DNA of 64,000 bases from Dokdonella immobilis (GCF_900115085.1 NZ_FOVF01000004.1:135104-199103), one strand, 5' to 3'; positions 44,477 through 55,853 are shown, counted from the stretch's first letter. Numbers and translations: made by a program. The notes: generated from the letters alone by a model not told the origin.

Positions 44477-46372
44477 TTAACCCGTGCGCGATGCGGCTTC
44501 GGCGCGCTCGGCCGTGCCCGCGATCAAGGGCAGGATTGCCTCGATTTCATGTTCGTGACGTCGCCATTTTCCGGCCGATGGCGCGGACAACGTGTGCACC
44601 GAATGCGGTAGCGCCGCCTTTAGCAGGGTATCCCAATCCAGACCGAGTTCGGAGCAAAGTCCCTGAATGACCGACTGCGGGGCGGCTAGAAACGCGTCAT
44701 AGCGGACCCGGTGAACGCGGTCAGCAGGGACCTCGGCCAGATCGTCGAGCAGGATGCGCGTGGTCGCCTCCCATTGCCGCGCCACGATTTCGGGCAAGGG
44801 TTTGCCGCGCAGCTCGCGCCAGCCCGGGACGAGGGCAAGCGACCAGGCTGGCTGGCCCCAGTCCGGCAGATTCGGATAGGTGCGGAATCGGCCGGAGCTC
44901 CACGCTTCGATCATGCTCGACAGAACCTCGCGGGGTTCGCGATAGAGATAGATGAATCGGGCGTCGGGAAAAACCTTGCGAAGAAAAGGAATGCGCAGCG
45001 CGTTCTTCGGAGTCTTTTCAAGCATGCGCAGACGATGGCCTGGCGGCGCCGAGCTGCCGTCGCGATCGCGCAGCACCTCATCGAAGCGACTGCGCAACTC
45101 GGCGATGACAGCGGGCGTGGCCTCATCGACACCGAGCCGGTTCGATTCGAATCCACGTGCCGCCGGATGCAGTTCGGGCATGCCCTCGAGGCGACCGTGG
45201 CTTTCGCCGCCCACCGTATACAGCGCCGGCGCCCGCGCCAGGGTCTCGAATAGCAAGGTAGAGCCCGAGCGGGGGGGCGATACGATGAAGACCGGGCGAT
45301 CGAAGCGCGGATCCGCGATCGACGCCGACTGGGTGCGCTCGGCGACCGCAGACCTCAGGGCGACGCTGCTCGAAGGGGCATCGGCTCTCGCGCCAGCGTC
45401 AGGGTCGGTCCCAGGCGCAACAGACGAATCGGCTTTCGTCCGATCATCCAGGGCTGAACGCAGAATCATCGGTGCCAGCGCCGTGAGGAATGGCGATCCA
45501 TTGCGCAACACAATCGCCTGGCCCTGTTGCTTCATCGCGTGAGCAAACCTGTCGAGCGCGGCGCGATAGGCGGGCCACCCATCGCGATCACTGCCTGATT
45601 GGGCCCAGAGGCCGAGCCAGGTAGCGCACAGCCGTGCGCTCTCCTGTTGAACAAGGGAAAGCTGGGGATGAGGTTGCGATTCGGCAATCAGGAAATTCAG
45701 ATGATCACGCAGCTCCCAAGGCGACATCACACTGGGCAGGTTGACCGACTCATAGATGAGTTCAGGGTTGGCGCCCGGATCGGGGGCAATCGTTGGCGCA
45801 TGCCATCCGGGAGCCGCGCGCCCCGCAACACGACCGCCACTGGCCAGTTCCCAGAAGCGTTCGCCGCCCACGGTGTCTGCGACCAGATGGATGCGCTGGC
45901 TTTGGGCGGCATTGATCACGCGATGCGTTCGCCAAGTATCGAATATCCAGCATTCACCGGCGGCCATGTTGACCTCGCCCTCGCCGCAGATGAAACGCAC
46001 GGTTGGCTGGGTCAGGATCGGCACGTGCACCCGCACTCGTTCCCGCCAGTAATAGGCCAGATCGGAATGGGCTGGCACTTCGGCATGCCCGCTGAGGCGC
46101 ATCAGACGACTGCGGCCCCAGACCGCGCCCATGCTGGCAAGCACCTGGCGCAGATAGGGACAGGCATCAAGATGGGGTGTCGGTCGCATTGGCCCGGAAA
46201 TCGAATCGCTCGACGGATCGCCATCGACAGCGATCAGCGGCAAGGCGGAATTGCCGGCATAGCCCTGCGGATGCGGCCGCCAGACCTCCTCGCCGAGCCG
46301 CTCGACTTCTTCGAGCAGGTGGGCGGCGTCGTAGCGCAGCGGCAACTGGACAAACGGGACCTGGAGTTTCAT
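44477..46372 (-). CDS. Fused 2OG hydroxylase - sulfotransferase
   Basis: A 631-residue two-domain protein. Residues 1-170 are an Asp/Asn beta-hydroxylase-like oxygenase with H102-x-D104 (VPAHSDLAYYW), H150 (TWRTHRVIN) and Arg160. A linker rich in Pro, Ala and Ser runs to about 355. Residues 358-631 form a sulfotransferase with PRSGST (368-373), a 3'-phosphate region FIYLYREPREVLSSMIEAW and a late KWRRHEHEI. The order matches the two separate genes at 42.4-43.7 kb. Such a natural fusion is good evidence that both activities act in one pathway. The two loci flank the ferritin-like gene. The substrate is unknown. Confidence 0.88.
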   Translation of the reverse strand: MKLQVPFVQLPLRYDAAHLLEEVERLGEEVWRPHPQGYAGNSALPLIAVDGDPSSDSISGPMRPTPHLDACPYLRQVLASMGAVWGRSRLMRLSGHAEVPAHSDLAYYWRERVRVHVPILTQPTVRFICGEGEVNMAAGECWIFDTWRTHRVINAAQSQRIHLVADTVGGERFWELASGGRVAGRAAPGWHAPTIAPDPGANPELIYESVNLPSVMSPWELRDHLNFLIAESQPHPQLSLVQQESARLCATWLGLWAQSGSDRDGWPAYRAALDRFAHAMKQQGQAIVLRNGSPFLTALAPMILRSALDDRTKADSSVAPGTDPDAGARADAPSSSVALRSAVAERTQSASIADPRFDRPVFIVSPPRSGSTLLFETLARAPALYTVGGESHGRLEGMPELHPAARGFESNRLGVDEATPAVIAELRSRFDEVLRDRDGSSAPPGHRLRMLEKTPKNALRIPFLRKVFPDARFIYLYREPREVLSSMIEAWSSGRFRTYPNLPDWGQPAWSLALVPGWRELRGKPLPEIVARQWEATTRILLDDLAEVPADRVHRVRYDAFLAAPQSVIQGLCSELGLDWDTLLKAALPHSVHTLSAPSAGKWRRHEHEIEAILPLIAGTAERAEAASRTG

Positions 46373-46465
46373 GGCCCGATTATCCCACAGTGGCAGGATT
46401 CCTCGTGATCCTCTGCAGGCTCACGCGGCGCGCTTTCGCAAATGCCAGGCGATACGCGGATACCT

Positions 46466-47092
46466 TCAGGGCTTGCGAGAATCGATCGATCGCCGCTTGC
46501 CGAGCGCGGATTTTCCTGCCCTGGCCATGCGCTCCCAGAACGCGTGCAGATTCGACAACTGCCTGTTGACGGCTGCGATGTCGAACCGATTGGCGTCCCA
46601 TTCACCGCCGAACCACTCAAACGTGTCGGCATGCTCCGGATGCGAAGGCTGCGCCATTACGTCGAGCAGCTCGCGATAGCGCCAGGGCCCGCCGCAGTCT
46701 TCGGGTGGACATGCGCCACTGCCCGCGAGGCACTTCAGTGCATCGCCTGCATGATCCGGAGGCGATACCGCCGTCACCGTCAGGTCGTGAATCCAGTCGT
46801 CGCCGAAATCGTAAAGATAAATGAGGCGAGCCCCCTCGGCGGGGGCAATCTGTTGCAGGGTGATCTTGCGTTCGTTGTCGGCCCCGCCGAACTCCGGATC
46901 TGGCGGGCCGTAACGCGCTCCGCTGCCAAGATCGGCGCCGGCCACGAACTGGTGCAGATGCGAATCCGTCCAGCCCATGGCGATCTGGATGGCGTCGTGC
47001 AATTGGTCCAGGCGCAGCCCTGACGGCGCGACGATTTCGCGGACCACGGTTGGCGTGACGTCCCTCAGCCGGATTCGCAATTGGTGCGTCAC
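46466..47092 (-). CDS. Plasmid pRiA4b ORF-3 family protein
   Basis: A 208-residue protein of the pRiA4b ORF-3-like family: LRIRLRDVTPTVVREIVAPSG, LHDAIQIAMGWTDSHLHQF, then LIYLYDFGDDWIHDLTV and CPPEDCGGPWRYRELLDVM. These are the family's signature phrases. The molecular function of this family is not settled, and it is not limited to plasmids. It ends 94 bp upstream of the fused gene on the same strand. Confidence 0.85.
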   Translation of the reverse strand: MTHQLRIRLRDVTPTVVREIVAPSGLRLDQLHDAIQIAMGWTDSHLHQFVAGADLGSGARYGPPDPEFGGADNERKITLQQIAPAEGARLIYLYDFGDDWIHDLTVTAVSPPDHAGDALKCLAGSGACPPEDCGGPWRYRELLDVMAQPSHPEHADTFEWFGGEWDANRFDIAAVNRQLSNLHAFWERMARAGKSALGKRRSIDSRKP

Positions 47093-47112
47093 CGAAGTCT
47101 CCGTGGGGCGAG

Positions 47113-49008
<1,896 letters not shown>

Positions 49009-49096
49009 CTAGGGATCGACCTCTGCGGATCGACTCCGGCGAGGGATTCGCGAATCAGAAAAGCGGGCCGTCGGGCGCGCAGCGCCCATCAGACAA

Positions 49097-49170
49097 AGCT
49101 CCCTACACCGGTGCAAACCGGATCAGGTTCCAAGGGACTCTCTCAGCCGGCAAACGCCGGCACCCCCGCT
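49097..49170 (-). promoter_or_regulatory. TPP riboswitch (THI element)
   Basis: On the minus strand upstream of thiC, read in order: gggggtgccggcg, then the conserved CTGAGAGAGTCCCTTGGAACC element, the CTGATCCGGTT core, and GCACCGGTGTAGGGAG. These match the conserved THI-box boxes (CTGAGA, ACCTGATC, GTAGGGA). Paired arms gccggcg/cgccggc and accgg/ccggt are visible. When TPP binds it would reduce thiC expression. The distance to the ATG (about 105 bp) leaves room for an expression platform. Confidence 0.93.
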
Positions 49171-49254
49171 TCAGGCCGGCATTGAAGCACGTCGCCGCGC
49201 GGGAGGCCAGCCACTCACGTCTTGGGTCGAGACATGCGCAGTCGAAGCACCTCG

Positions 49255-49320
49255 AGGACCCCAGGCACCCTTCGAATTCGGCGCTGCGCGCCTACGCTCA
49301 GGGCGAACAGGGCATCCTCA
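49255..49320. repeat. Diverged inverted copy of TCCTGAGCGTAGC-type repeat
   Basis: ctacgctcagggcgaacagg, preceded by ttcgaattcggcgctgcgcg, is the reverse of the repeat arrayed at 4926-5260. A single copy between thiC and pepQ. Confidence 0.65.
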
Positions 49321-49468
49321 GGTTTCGATGCCAGCGCCTTCGCTTCTGCGGAGCCCTGCGAAGGAGCCAGTCCGCAGGCTTGGGTAGCACCGGAGGCCTT
49401 CGGCATCCGACGCATCGCCATGCGAGCGCTCGCGGGGCACAATGGGCGCTCAATGCCGAGGAGTCGTC

Positions 49469-50809
49469 ATGGATACGCAGCACCCCGACCTGTACCCGCT
49501 ATTCGCCGCCCACATCGACGTCCTGAAGGCGCGTTCCGACGCCGCCCTGGCACGCGGCGGCTTCGACCATCTGGTCATGGCGGCCGGGGTCCCGCGCTAC
49601 CAGTTCCTCGACGATCGCGACTATCCGTTCTTCGTCAATCCGCATTTCAAGCACTGGTTGCCGGTGACCCGGGCCCCGGGTTCGTGGCTGGTCTACACGC
49701 CGGGGCGCAAGCCGAAGCTGGTCTACCTGCAGCCGGCCGACTACTGGCACGTGGTGCCTGAAGCACCTGCCGGCTACTGGGTCGAGCATTTCGACATCGT
49801 CGTGATCCGCGAACCTCAGGATGCGCTGGCCGAGCTGCCGACCGACATCTCGCGCTGCGCGATCATCGGCGAGGACAACGCGGCGCTCGACGGCTTCAGC
49901 CCGAACAATCCGCAGGGCGTGATCGACGCACTGCACTACCAGCGCATGTTCAAGACTGACTACGAGCTGGCCATGATGCGGGTCGCCAGCAAGATCGGCG
50001 CGCGTGCGCATCGCGCCGCCGAGGCCGCGTTCCGCGCCGGCGAATCGGAATACGGCATCCACATGGCTTATCTCGATGCGGCGCGGCAGACCGAGAACGA
50101 ATTGCCCTACAGCAACATCATCGCGCTCAACGAGCATGGCGCGATCCTGCATTACCACGACCTGCGCCATGCACCGCCGTCGCACCTGAACTCGTTCCTG
50201 ATCGACGCCGGGGCCAGCTTCCATGGCTACGCCAGCGACATCACGCGCACCTACGCGGGCGCCGAGGCGGGCGAGTTCCAGGCCCTGATCGACGCCGTCG
50301 ATGCGGTCCAGTTGGGCCTGTGCGAAAAGGTCCGTGCCGGCCAGGACTACGCCGCCCTGCACGTACACGCCCACCACGCGCTTGCCGGCGTGCTCAAGGA
50401 CCACGGCTTCATCCGCATGAGTGCACAGAGCGCGGTCGAATCGGGCGTCTCGGCGACCTTCTTCCCGCACGGCCTCGGCCATCCGATCGGCCTGCAGGTG
50501 CATGACGTGGCCGGATTCGCGCGCGACGATTCGGGCGCGACGATTCCGCGTCCTGAAGGACATCCCTACCTGCGCATGACGCGCACGATCGAACCCGGTG
50601 CCGTGGTCACGATCGAACCCGGCCTGTACTTCATCGACATGCTGCTGGAAAAGCTCAGGAAAAAGCCCGAAGGCAGGGACATCGCCTGGGATCGTATCGA
50701 TGCCTTCCGCAAGTATGGCGGCATCCGCATCGAGGACGATGTCGCCTGTACCGGCGATGCGCCGGAGAACCTCACCCGCGACGCCTTCGCCCTGGACAGG
50801 AAAGCCTGA
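49469..50809 (+). CDS. pepQ: Xaa-Pro dipeptidase PepQ
   Basis: A 446-residue cytoplasmic M24 metallopeptidase that splits dipeptides with C-terminal proline. The metal ligands lie in LIDAGASFHGYASDITRTY (two Asp), FFPHGLGHPIGLQVHD (His), TIEPGLYF (Glu) and GIRIEDD (Glu). The N-terminal domain and the long PepQ-type insert near EAPAGYWVEHFDI are present. The ATG at 49469 has a cgaggag site. Confidence 0.93.
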   Translation: MDTQHPDLYPLFAAHIDVLKARSDAALARGGFDHLVMAAGVPRYQFLDDRDYPFFVNPHFKHWLPVTRAPGSWLVYTPGRKPKLVYLQPADYWHVVPEAPAGYWVEHFDIVVIREPQDALAELPTDISRCAIIGEDNAALDGFSPNNPQGVIDALHYQRMFKTDYELAMMRVASKIGARAHRAAEAAFRAGESEYGIHMAYLDAARQTENELPYSNIIALNEHGAILHYHDLRHAPPSHLNSFLIDAGASFHGYASDITRTYAGAEAGEFQALIDAVDAVQLGLCEKVRAGQDYAALHVHAHHALAGVLKDHGFIRMSAQSAVESGVSATFFPHGLGHPIGLQVHDVAGFARDDSGATIPRPEGHPYLRMTRTIEPGAVVTIEPGLYFIDMLLEKLRKKPEGRDIAWDRIDAFRKYGGIRIEDDVACTGDAPENLTRDAFALDRKA

Positions 50810-50968
50810 GATGGCTGCCGCCGCGATCCGGACGGGTCCGGCGCGGCTGAACCCCGCACAAACGGCGTCGATCACGCCAGGCCAGGGTGCAACCGAATGG
50901 CTTCCTGCGACGTCCATGCTCACACGAGTGTGCGCAACTGCTGCGCACCCAGCCACGCGGAGATCGAC

Positions 50969-51520
50969 ATGAACCGTATTTCACCCTGGCGACGCTGCTG
51001 CGTGGCCCTGGCCTTGCTGGGCCTCGCCCTCGCCAGCGCAGCAACCGTGGCAGCGGAGGTCAGCGACGCGTCCCGCGTCAGCGTCAACTGGACCGATCCG
51101 GCGCAGTTCACCGAAGTCCGCTACAGCCATGCCCTCGGCCAGCCGAAGCCCGAAACCTGGCTCGAATCGATGCGCAAGACCGTGGTCCAGCGCGCCGACA
51201 AGCTGCTCAAACCCGGACAACACCTCGAAGTGACCTTAACCGACGTCAAGCTGGCCGGCCAGTACGAACCGTGGCGCGGCCCGGCCTACCGCGACGTGCG
51301 CGTCGTCAGGGACATGTATCCGCCGCGCATCGACCTGCGCTTCAGCCTGACCGACGCGAACGGCAGCGTCATCGCGAGCGGCGAGAGAAAGTTGCGCGAT
51401 CCCGGCTTCCTGACCCGCGGTACGCCCAACGGCAGCGACTCGTACCGCTTCGAGAACCGCCTGCTCAAGGATTGGCTGGTGCGGGAGTTCGGCGCCGACG
51501 ATTCGGCCGCCCGCAACTAG
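50969..51520 (+). CDS. DUF3016 exported protein
   Basis: A 183-residue exported protein with a signal peptide (CVALALLGLALASAATVAA) and the DUF3016 pattern: VNWTDPAQFTEVRYS near the N-terminus, LEVTLTDVKLAGQYEPW, DVRVVRDMYPPRIDLRF and a late YRFENRLLKDWLVREF. The family is common in Xanthomonadales and has no defined function. The ATG at 50969 has a cggaga site. Confidence 0.85.
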   Translation: MNRISPWRRCCVALALLGLALASAATVAAEVSDASRVSVNWTDPAQFTEVRYSHALGQPKPETWLESMRKTVVQRADKLLKPGQHLEVTLTDVKLAGQYEPWRGPAYRDVRVVRDMYPPRIDLRFSLTDANGSVIASGERKLRDPGFLTRGTPNGSDSYRFENRLLKDWLVREFGADDSAARN

Positions 51521-51535
51521 GGAGCGTCCGCCACG

Positions 51536-52309
51536 CTAGCGCTCGTCGGCACCGGCCCACGGATCACGCGTGGTGCTGCGTAGCCAGCCCATGCGATAGG
51601 CGGCCTCACCGACCATTTCATGGATGGCGGCGTCGGACTTGTCCAGCGCCGAGCTCGAGGGCAGGTAGTAGCCGATACTGTTGGGGCCGGCGTAGCGCGA
51701 ATCGGCCGGCCAGGCACAGACCTCGAACCCCGTCTGCTCGAAGGCGTAGATCGCCCGCGGCAGGTGCAGGGCCGAGGTGACCAGCCCGATGCGCTGCGGG
51801 ATAGCCAGTGCGCGGACGAACTGGGCGTTCTGCCAGGTCGAACGCGAGGCGGTTTCGAGGCTGATCGCCCCGGAAGGTACCCCAAGCCGTTGCGCCAGCG
51901 CGCCCATCAAGGCGCTCTCGGCGATTCCGTACTGGCCTTCGCCGCCGGAAATCACCAGCCGTCCGTCTGAATGCGCCTCGAAACGGTCGACCGCGGCAAA
52001 CAGGCGTCGCAGGCTGTATTCGCCGAGCGCGGCAAAATCGCCTGCATCGCGTGGCTCACGAGAAATTCCCCCGCTCAACACCACGATCGTCGACGGCAGC
52101 GGAGGCGAGCAGAGGTTGCGTGCCGGCACACGCGACTCCTGCCAGCGCACCAACTGGTTGGCGACCACGGGCAGGCTGGCCAGCACGCAGGCCACCAACG
52201 GCAGCATCGCCAGCAGGCGCAGCCAGCGCGGCAGCCAGCGCCACAACGGCAGCAGCACGAGGGCAAGCAAGATGCCGAGGCGTGTCGGCGAGAGCAGGGT
52301 CGTCAGCAT
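51536..52309 (-). CDS. YdcF/ElyC-type (DUF218) membrane protein
   Basis: A 257-residue inner-membrane protein. Two membrane segments at the start (LGILLALVLLPLWRWL and LRLLAMLPLVACVLASLPVV) precede a DUF218 domain: STIVVLSGGISREP, GRLVISGGEGQYGIAESALM, ISLETASRSTWQNAQ and IGLVTSALHLPRAIYAFEQTG. Members such as ElyC, SanA and YdcF affect envelope integrity; their reaction is poorly defined. It ends 16 bp from the convergent DUF3016 gene. Confidence 0.87.
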   Translation of the reverse strand: MLTTLLSPTRLGILLALVLLPLWRWLPRWLRLLAMLPLVACVLASLPVVANQLVRWQESRVPARNLCSPPLPSTIVVLSGGISREPRDAGDFAALGEYSLRRLFAAVDRFEAHSDGRLVISGGEGQYGIAESALMGALAQRLGVPSGAISLETASRSTWQNAQFVRALAIPQRIGLVTSALHLPRAIYAFEQTGFEVCAWPADSRYAGPNSIGYYLPSSSALDKSDAAIHEMVGEAAYRMGWLRSTTRDPWAGADER

Positions 52310-52346
52310 CGCTGTTGCACCGCTGGAGTGTCCGGGCAGGCCGGAG

Positions 52347-53534
52347 TCACAGCCGCGAACCCTGGTCGATCGCCGCCAGTCCGGGCGGCAGGGCCGCTTC
52401 GGGCACCTTGCGCGCCAGCAGCAGGGCCTGGAAGCGCTCACCCATTTCGCCGGGCAGGGTCAGGCGCTTGACCTCCTGGGCGAGACGATAGGTCGTCGCC
52501 TCATCAACGCCGGCACTGGCCTGCGCGAACCGCTGCGGCAAGCCGGCCGCGAGCAGGAACTGGGCCTGCGAGGCGTAGCCGGCGACACCGAATCCGGCCT
52601 GGTTGCCGGCCTCGGCCAGGGCAGTGAAATCGACGAAGGCGGTCAGGTCCTGCAAGCCCGGCCAGAGCAGCGCCTCGCCGTGTGCGCGATGCCGGTAGTG
52701 ACAGACCAGGGTGCCGTCGTTGCGTTCGGGCAGGTAGTACTCGTTGCGCGGGTAGCCGTAGTCGACGAACAGCACCAGGCCCGCTTCCAGCGAGCCGAGC
52801 ACGGCCTGCATCCAGTACGGCAGTTGCGGCAGGATTTCGGAACGGTAGCCGTCGGCGAACTCGCGCCCGAGGTCGCGCTCGACATGGCGTACGGCACCGG
52901 CCACTAGCGCGTCGGCGGGACAATCGGTACGCCGGAAGCGACTGTCGTCGTCGAGCGTGACGTGTTCTTCGTAGACCTCGCCATCGCGTTTGCTGAAGCG
53001 CGTCGCCGGCAGTGCATCGATGACCTCGTTGGCAAACAACACGCCCCGCCAGGCTGCTTCCGGAGGCCGTTCGAGCCACTCCACACGGGCGAACAACGCG
53101 GGCGCCAGAGCGTCGCGCAGCCGCTGGCGCTGGCGCTCGCGCAGGTCCGCGCTCGGTTCGAGGATGCGATAGCGGCGCGGCACGGTATCCGCCGCGGCGA
53201 GCGCACCGAGGGCGACCTCGGCAAAGGCACCGCTGCCACCGCCCAGTTCACAGAAATCGGCGTCGGCGCCGAATTCGCGCAGGCACGGCGCCAGGGCGTC
53301 GGCCACGGTCTGGGCGAACAGCGCGCCAAGCTCCGGTGCGGTGACGAAATCGCCGGCCGCGCCGAACTTGGTGCGACCGGCGCTGTAATAGCCGAGCCCC
53401 GGCGCGTACAGGCAACGCTCCATGAAACGCGAGAACGGCATCGGGCCGTGGCTGGCGATTTCCTCGCAGATCAGCGCGACCAGGCGCGCGGAGTGGGCGC
53501 GTTCCTCGTCCGAGGGTTGCGGAAGGGTATTCAC
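52347..53534 (-). CDS. MidA-like (DUF185) SAM-dependent methyltransferase
   Basis: A 395-residue enzyme of the NDUFAF7/MidA type. Signatures are GPMPFSRFMERCLYAPGLGYY, FVTAPELGALFAQTVADAL, FCELGGGSGAFAEVALGAL (the SAM-binding motif), NEVIDALPATRF and VLFVDYGYPRNEYYLPER. The mitochondrial homologue methylates an arginine of a complex I subunit; the bacterial target is unknown. I used the GTG at 53534, as residues before it are not family-like. It is divergent from the pteridine reductase gene. Confidence 0.87.
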   Translation of the reverse strand: MNTLPQPSDEERAHSARLVALICEEIASHGPMPFSRFMERCLYAPGLGYYSAGRTKFGAAGDFVTAPELGALFAQTVADALAPCLREFGADADFCELGGGSGAFAEVALGALAAADTVPRRYRILEPSADLRERQRQRLRDALAPALFARVEWLERPPEAAWRGVLFANEVIDALPATRFSKRDGEVYEEHVTLDDDSRFRRTDCPADALVAGAVRHVERDLGREFADGYRSEILPQLPYWMQAVLGSLEAGLVLFVDYGYPRNEYYLPERNDGTLVCHYRHRAHGEALLWPGLQDLTAFVDFTALAEAGNQAGFGVAGYASQAQFLLAAGLPQRFAQASAGVDEATTYRLAQEVKRLTLPGEMGERFQALLLARKVPEAALPPGLAAIDQGSRL

Positions 53535-53598
53535 GGCTGGTCCGCTGCGCCGACTTGCGGCAATCTGCGCAGGATACCGACGCGCACGGAGAACACCA

Positions 53599-54351
53599 AT
53601 GACGGAAACCGCGAACGCCCGGCCAGTCGTGCTGATCACCGGCGCGGCCCGCCGCGTCGGCGCCACGATCGCGCGCACGCTGCACGCGGCTGGTTACGAC
53701 CTGGCCCTGCATTGCCGACATTCACGCGACGAACTCGATGCACTGATCGCGAGCTTCGAGCAGGTGCGGCCTTCAAGCACGCTGGCCCTGCAGGCGGATC
53801 TGGCCGACTTCGAGCGCCTGCCCGACCTCGTCGATGCGACCCTGGGCTGCTACGGCCGCCTCGATGGCCTCGTCAACAACGCCTCGTCATTCCATCCGAC
53901 CGCGTTCGGTGAAGTCGGCCAGGCACAATGGGACGAGCTGTTCGCCTCGAACGCGCGTGCGCCGTTCTTTCTTTGCCAGGCCGCCGTTGGCGCCTTGCGC
54001 GCCAGCAGGGGCGCCATCGTCAACCTGCTCGACATCTACGCGGAACGGCCGCTGCCCGGTTATTCGGTCTACTGCATGGCCAAGGCGGCCCAGGCCGCGA
54101 TGACGCGCGCCCTCGCCCAGGAGCTCGGGCCGCAGGTGCGCGTCAACGGCGTCGCTCCGGGCGCCGTGATGTGGCCGGAACAGGGCAAGGCCTATGCGAA
54201 ACAGGAAACGATCATCGAGCGCACGCCGCTCAAGCGCGCCGGTTCCCCGGAGGACGTGGCCTCGGCGGTTCTGTGGTTGTTGCGCGATGCGCAGTTCGTG
54301 ACCGGCCAGATCATCAACGTCGACGGCGGTCGTTCGATCGCGATTCCGTGA
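53599..54351 (+). CDS. folM: Pteridine reductase (SDR family)
   Basis: A 250-residue short-chain dehydrogenase of the pteridine reductase type. The nucleotide-binding motif is TGAARRVG (in the PTR1/FolM branch the usual Gly-rich loop has TGxxxRxG), then VNNASSF, YSVYCMAKAA as the YxxxK catalytic pair, and GAVMWPEQ near the end. It reduces dihydropterins with NADPH and fits the folate genes folK and folB nearby. ATG at 53599 with ggaga. Confidence 0.87.
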   Translation: MTETANARPVVLITGAARRVGATIARTLHAAGYDLALHCRHSRDELDALIASFEQVRPSSTLALQADLADFERLPDLVDATLGCYGRLDGLVNNASSFHPTAFGEVGQAQWDELFASNARAPFFLCQAAVGALRASRGAIVNLLDIYAERPLPGYSVYCMAKAAQAAMTRALAQELGPQVRVNGVAPGAVMWPEQGKAYAKQETIIERTPLKRAGSPEDVASAVLWLLRDAQFVTGQIINVDGGRSIAIP

Positions 54352-54352
54352 G

Positions 54353-54397
54353 CCCCGCCCGCCGCGGTTGCGGCGAGCGGGAAGCGGTCGGGCGGGG
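54353..54397. terminator. Possible bidirectional terminator
   Basis: A GC-only 9-bp stem (ccccgcccg / cgggcgggg) with a 27-base loop between the convergent folM and DUF6159-like genes. There are no T-runs, so a termination role is uncertain. Confidence 0.4.
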
Positions 54398-54402
54398 AAC
54401 GC

Positions 54403-55248
54403 TCAGGCCTTGACCTTGAACGCGCCGGCGACCATGGCGTTATCGAACGCCTGGCCTGCTTCACCTTCGGTGGCGTAGCGGTAGAGGGCCGCCGCATAGA
54501 CCCCCTGCAGGGCGGCCTGGACCAGGATCAGCAGGAGCAGGGCCAGCACGAAGGCGACGATCGTCGTGACGATGATCGAAACGATGCCGGTGGAGACGGC
54601 CAGCACGATCAGGCCGCCGCCGAGGATCGCAAGGGCGAAGATGCCGAGCCCGAAGACGAGGCCGATGCCGCCGGTACCGATCAGGTTCTGGCCCCAGGTT
54701 TTCTTCAGCAGTTCGGCGCTGCGCTTGACTGCATCGATCGGACCGACATCCTGGCTGACCAGCACCGGCACGACGAGGAACGAGGCCACCGTCCAGGCCA
54801 GGCCGATCAGGCCGATGACGAAACGTCCGATGAAGCCGGCACGTTCCTGCAGCGCACGCAGGATGACGCCAACCGTGGCCGCGATCACCGCGTAACCGAG
54901 GATCGCCGGCAACTTGGACATGGCGATGCGGAAGCCGTCGGCAACGGTCGGATCGCCGCCATTGAGACGGATCATGGCCGCGCCGATCAGGGCCGAGTTG
55001 AAGAAGATGATGACGAAGTACTGGACCACGTAGAAGGCGAACAGGAACACATAAAGCAGCGGATTGGCATGCTCCTCGCGCATCCCGGCGAACAGGCCGC
55101 CGAGGATCGCCGGCACGAAAAAGCTCGCGGCGACGATGATGCAGCAGAGCGCCGAAAGCAGCGGAAAGACCAGCAGTTCCTTGTCGGCGCGGAGCACCGC
55201 TGCGCTGGACTTGACCAGCGACCAGCTATGCGAAAACTTCTCGAACAT
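54403..55248 (-). CDS. DUF6159-like membrane protein
   Basis: A 281-residue membrane protein with five to six hydrophobic segments, including FPLLSALCCIIVAASFFVPAI, VFLFAFYVVQYFVIIFF and LGIFALAILGGGLIVLAV. The N-terminus MFEKFSHSWSLVKSS with VLRADKELLVFPL is characteristic of the DUF6159 family. Function unknown. ATG at 55248 with aggga g upstream. Confidence 0.8.
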   Translation of the reverse strand: MFEKFSHSWSLVKSSAAVLRADKELLVFPLLSALCCIIVAASFFVPAILGGLFAGMREEHANPLLYVFLFAFYVVQYFVIIFFNSALIGAAMIRLNGGDPTVADGFRIAMSKLPAILGYAVIAATVGVILRALQERAGFIGRFVIGLIGLAWTVASFLVVPVLVSQDVGPIDAVKRSAELLKKTWGQNLIGTGGIGLVFGLGIFALAILGGGLIVLAVSTGIVSIIVTTIVAFVLALLLLILVQAALQGVYAAALYRYATEGEAGQAFDNAMVAGAFKVKA

Positions 55249-55367
55249 GTCGACTCCCTGGATTGGATACGGATGCAACGCGATGGCGCGGCCGGAGTAT
55301 AGCGTTCAGGATGCGGGCGCGGCACAAGGCGCGGACGTTGCCGGCCGGACGACCCATGCCGGCACGC

Positions 55368-55853
55368 TCACTCGAGCGTCACGCGTTCCAGGTTGGCGGC
55401 ATGCTCGGGATGCCGGCGCCACAGTTCGGCCATCGTTTCGCCGCTGAGCGGATGCCTTGCGTCCGGCGCGATGTCGGCGATCGGCGCCAGCACGAAGGCG
55501 TGGCGCAGTTCGTCGCGCGGCACCTGGAGGTGGCCCGGGCCGTCGATCACGCTGTCGCCGAACAGCACGATGTCGATGTCGAGCGTGCGGCTGGAAAAGC
55601 GCGGCACGTCGCGGCGGCGCCCGTGTCGGTCCTCGAGTGCATGCAGCCAGTTGTCGAGCTGCGGCGCAGTCCAGTCGGTGTCGAGGGCCACGGCCAGATT
55701 GAGGAAGGCCGGCCCGTCGAAGCCGACCGCTTCGGTGCGATAGGTCGGCGACACGGCCCGCACGCCGAACTGCGCGCGCAACTCGGCCAGCGCGGTGCGC
55801 AGATGGCGCTCCGGATCGAGGTTCGAGCCGAGACTGAGAATGGCCCGGGTCAT
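55368..55853 (-). CDS. folK: HPPK (FolK)
   Basis: A 161-residue 2-amino-4-hydroxy-6-hydroxymethyldihydropteridine pyrophosphokinase. LSLGSNLDPERHLRTAL, AVGFDGPAFLNLAVAL, RFSSRTLDIDIVLFGD and VPRDELRHAFVLAPIADIAP are the family motifs. It activates the pterin for folate synthesis. Its start overlaps the stop of the mechanosensitive channel gene by 4 bp, so it is translated with it. Confidence 0.94.
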   Translation of the reverse strand: MTRAILSLGSNLDPERHLRTALAELRAQFGVRAVSPTYRTEAVGFDGPAFLNLAVALDTDWTAPQLDNWLHALEDRHGRRRDVPRFSSRTLDIDIVLFGDSVIDGPGHLQVPRDELRHAFVLAPIADIAPDARHPLSGETMAELWRRHPEHAANLERVTLE

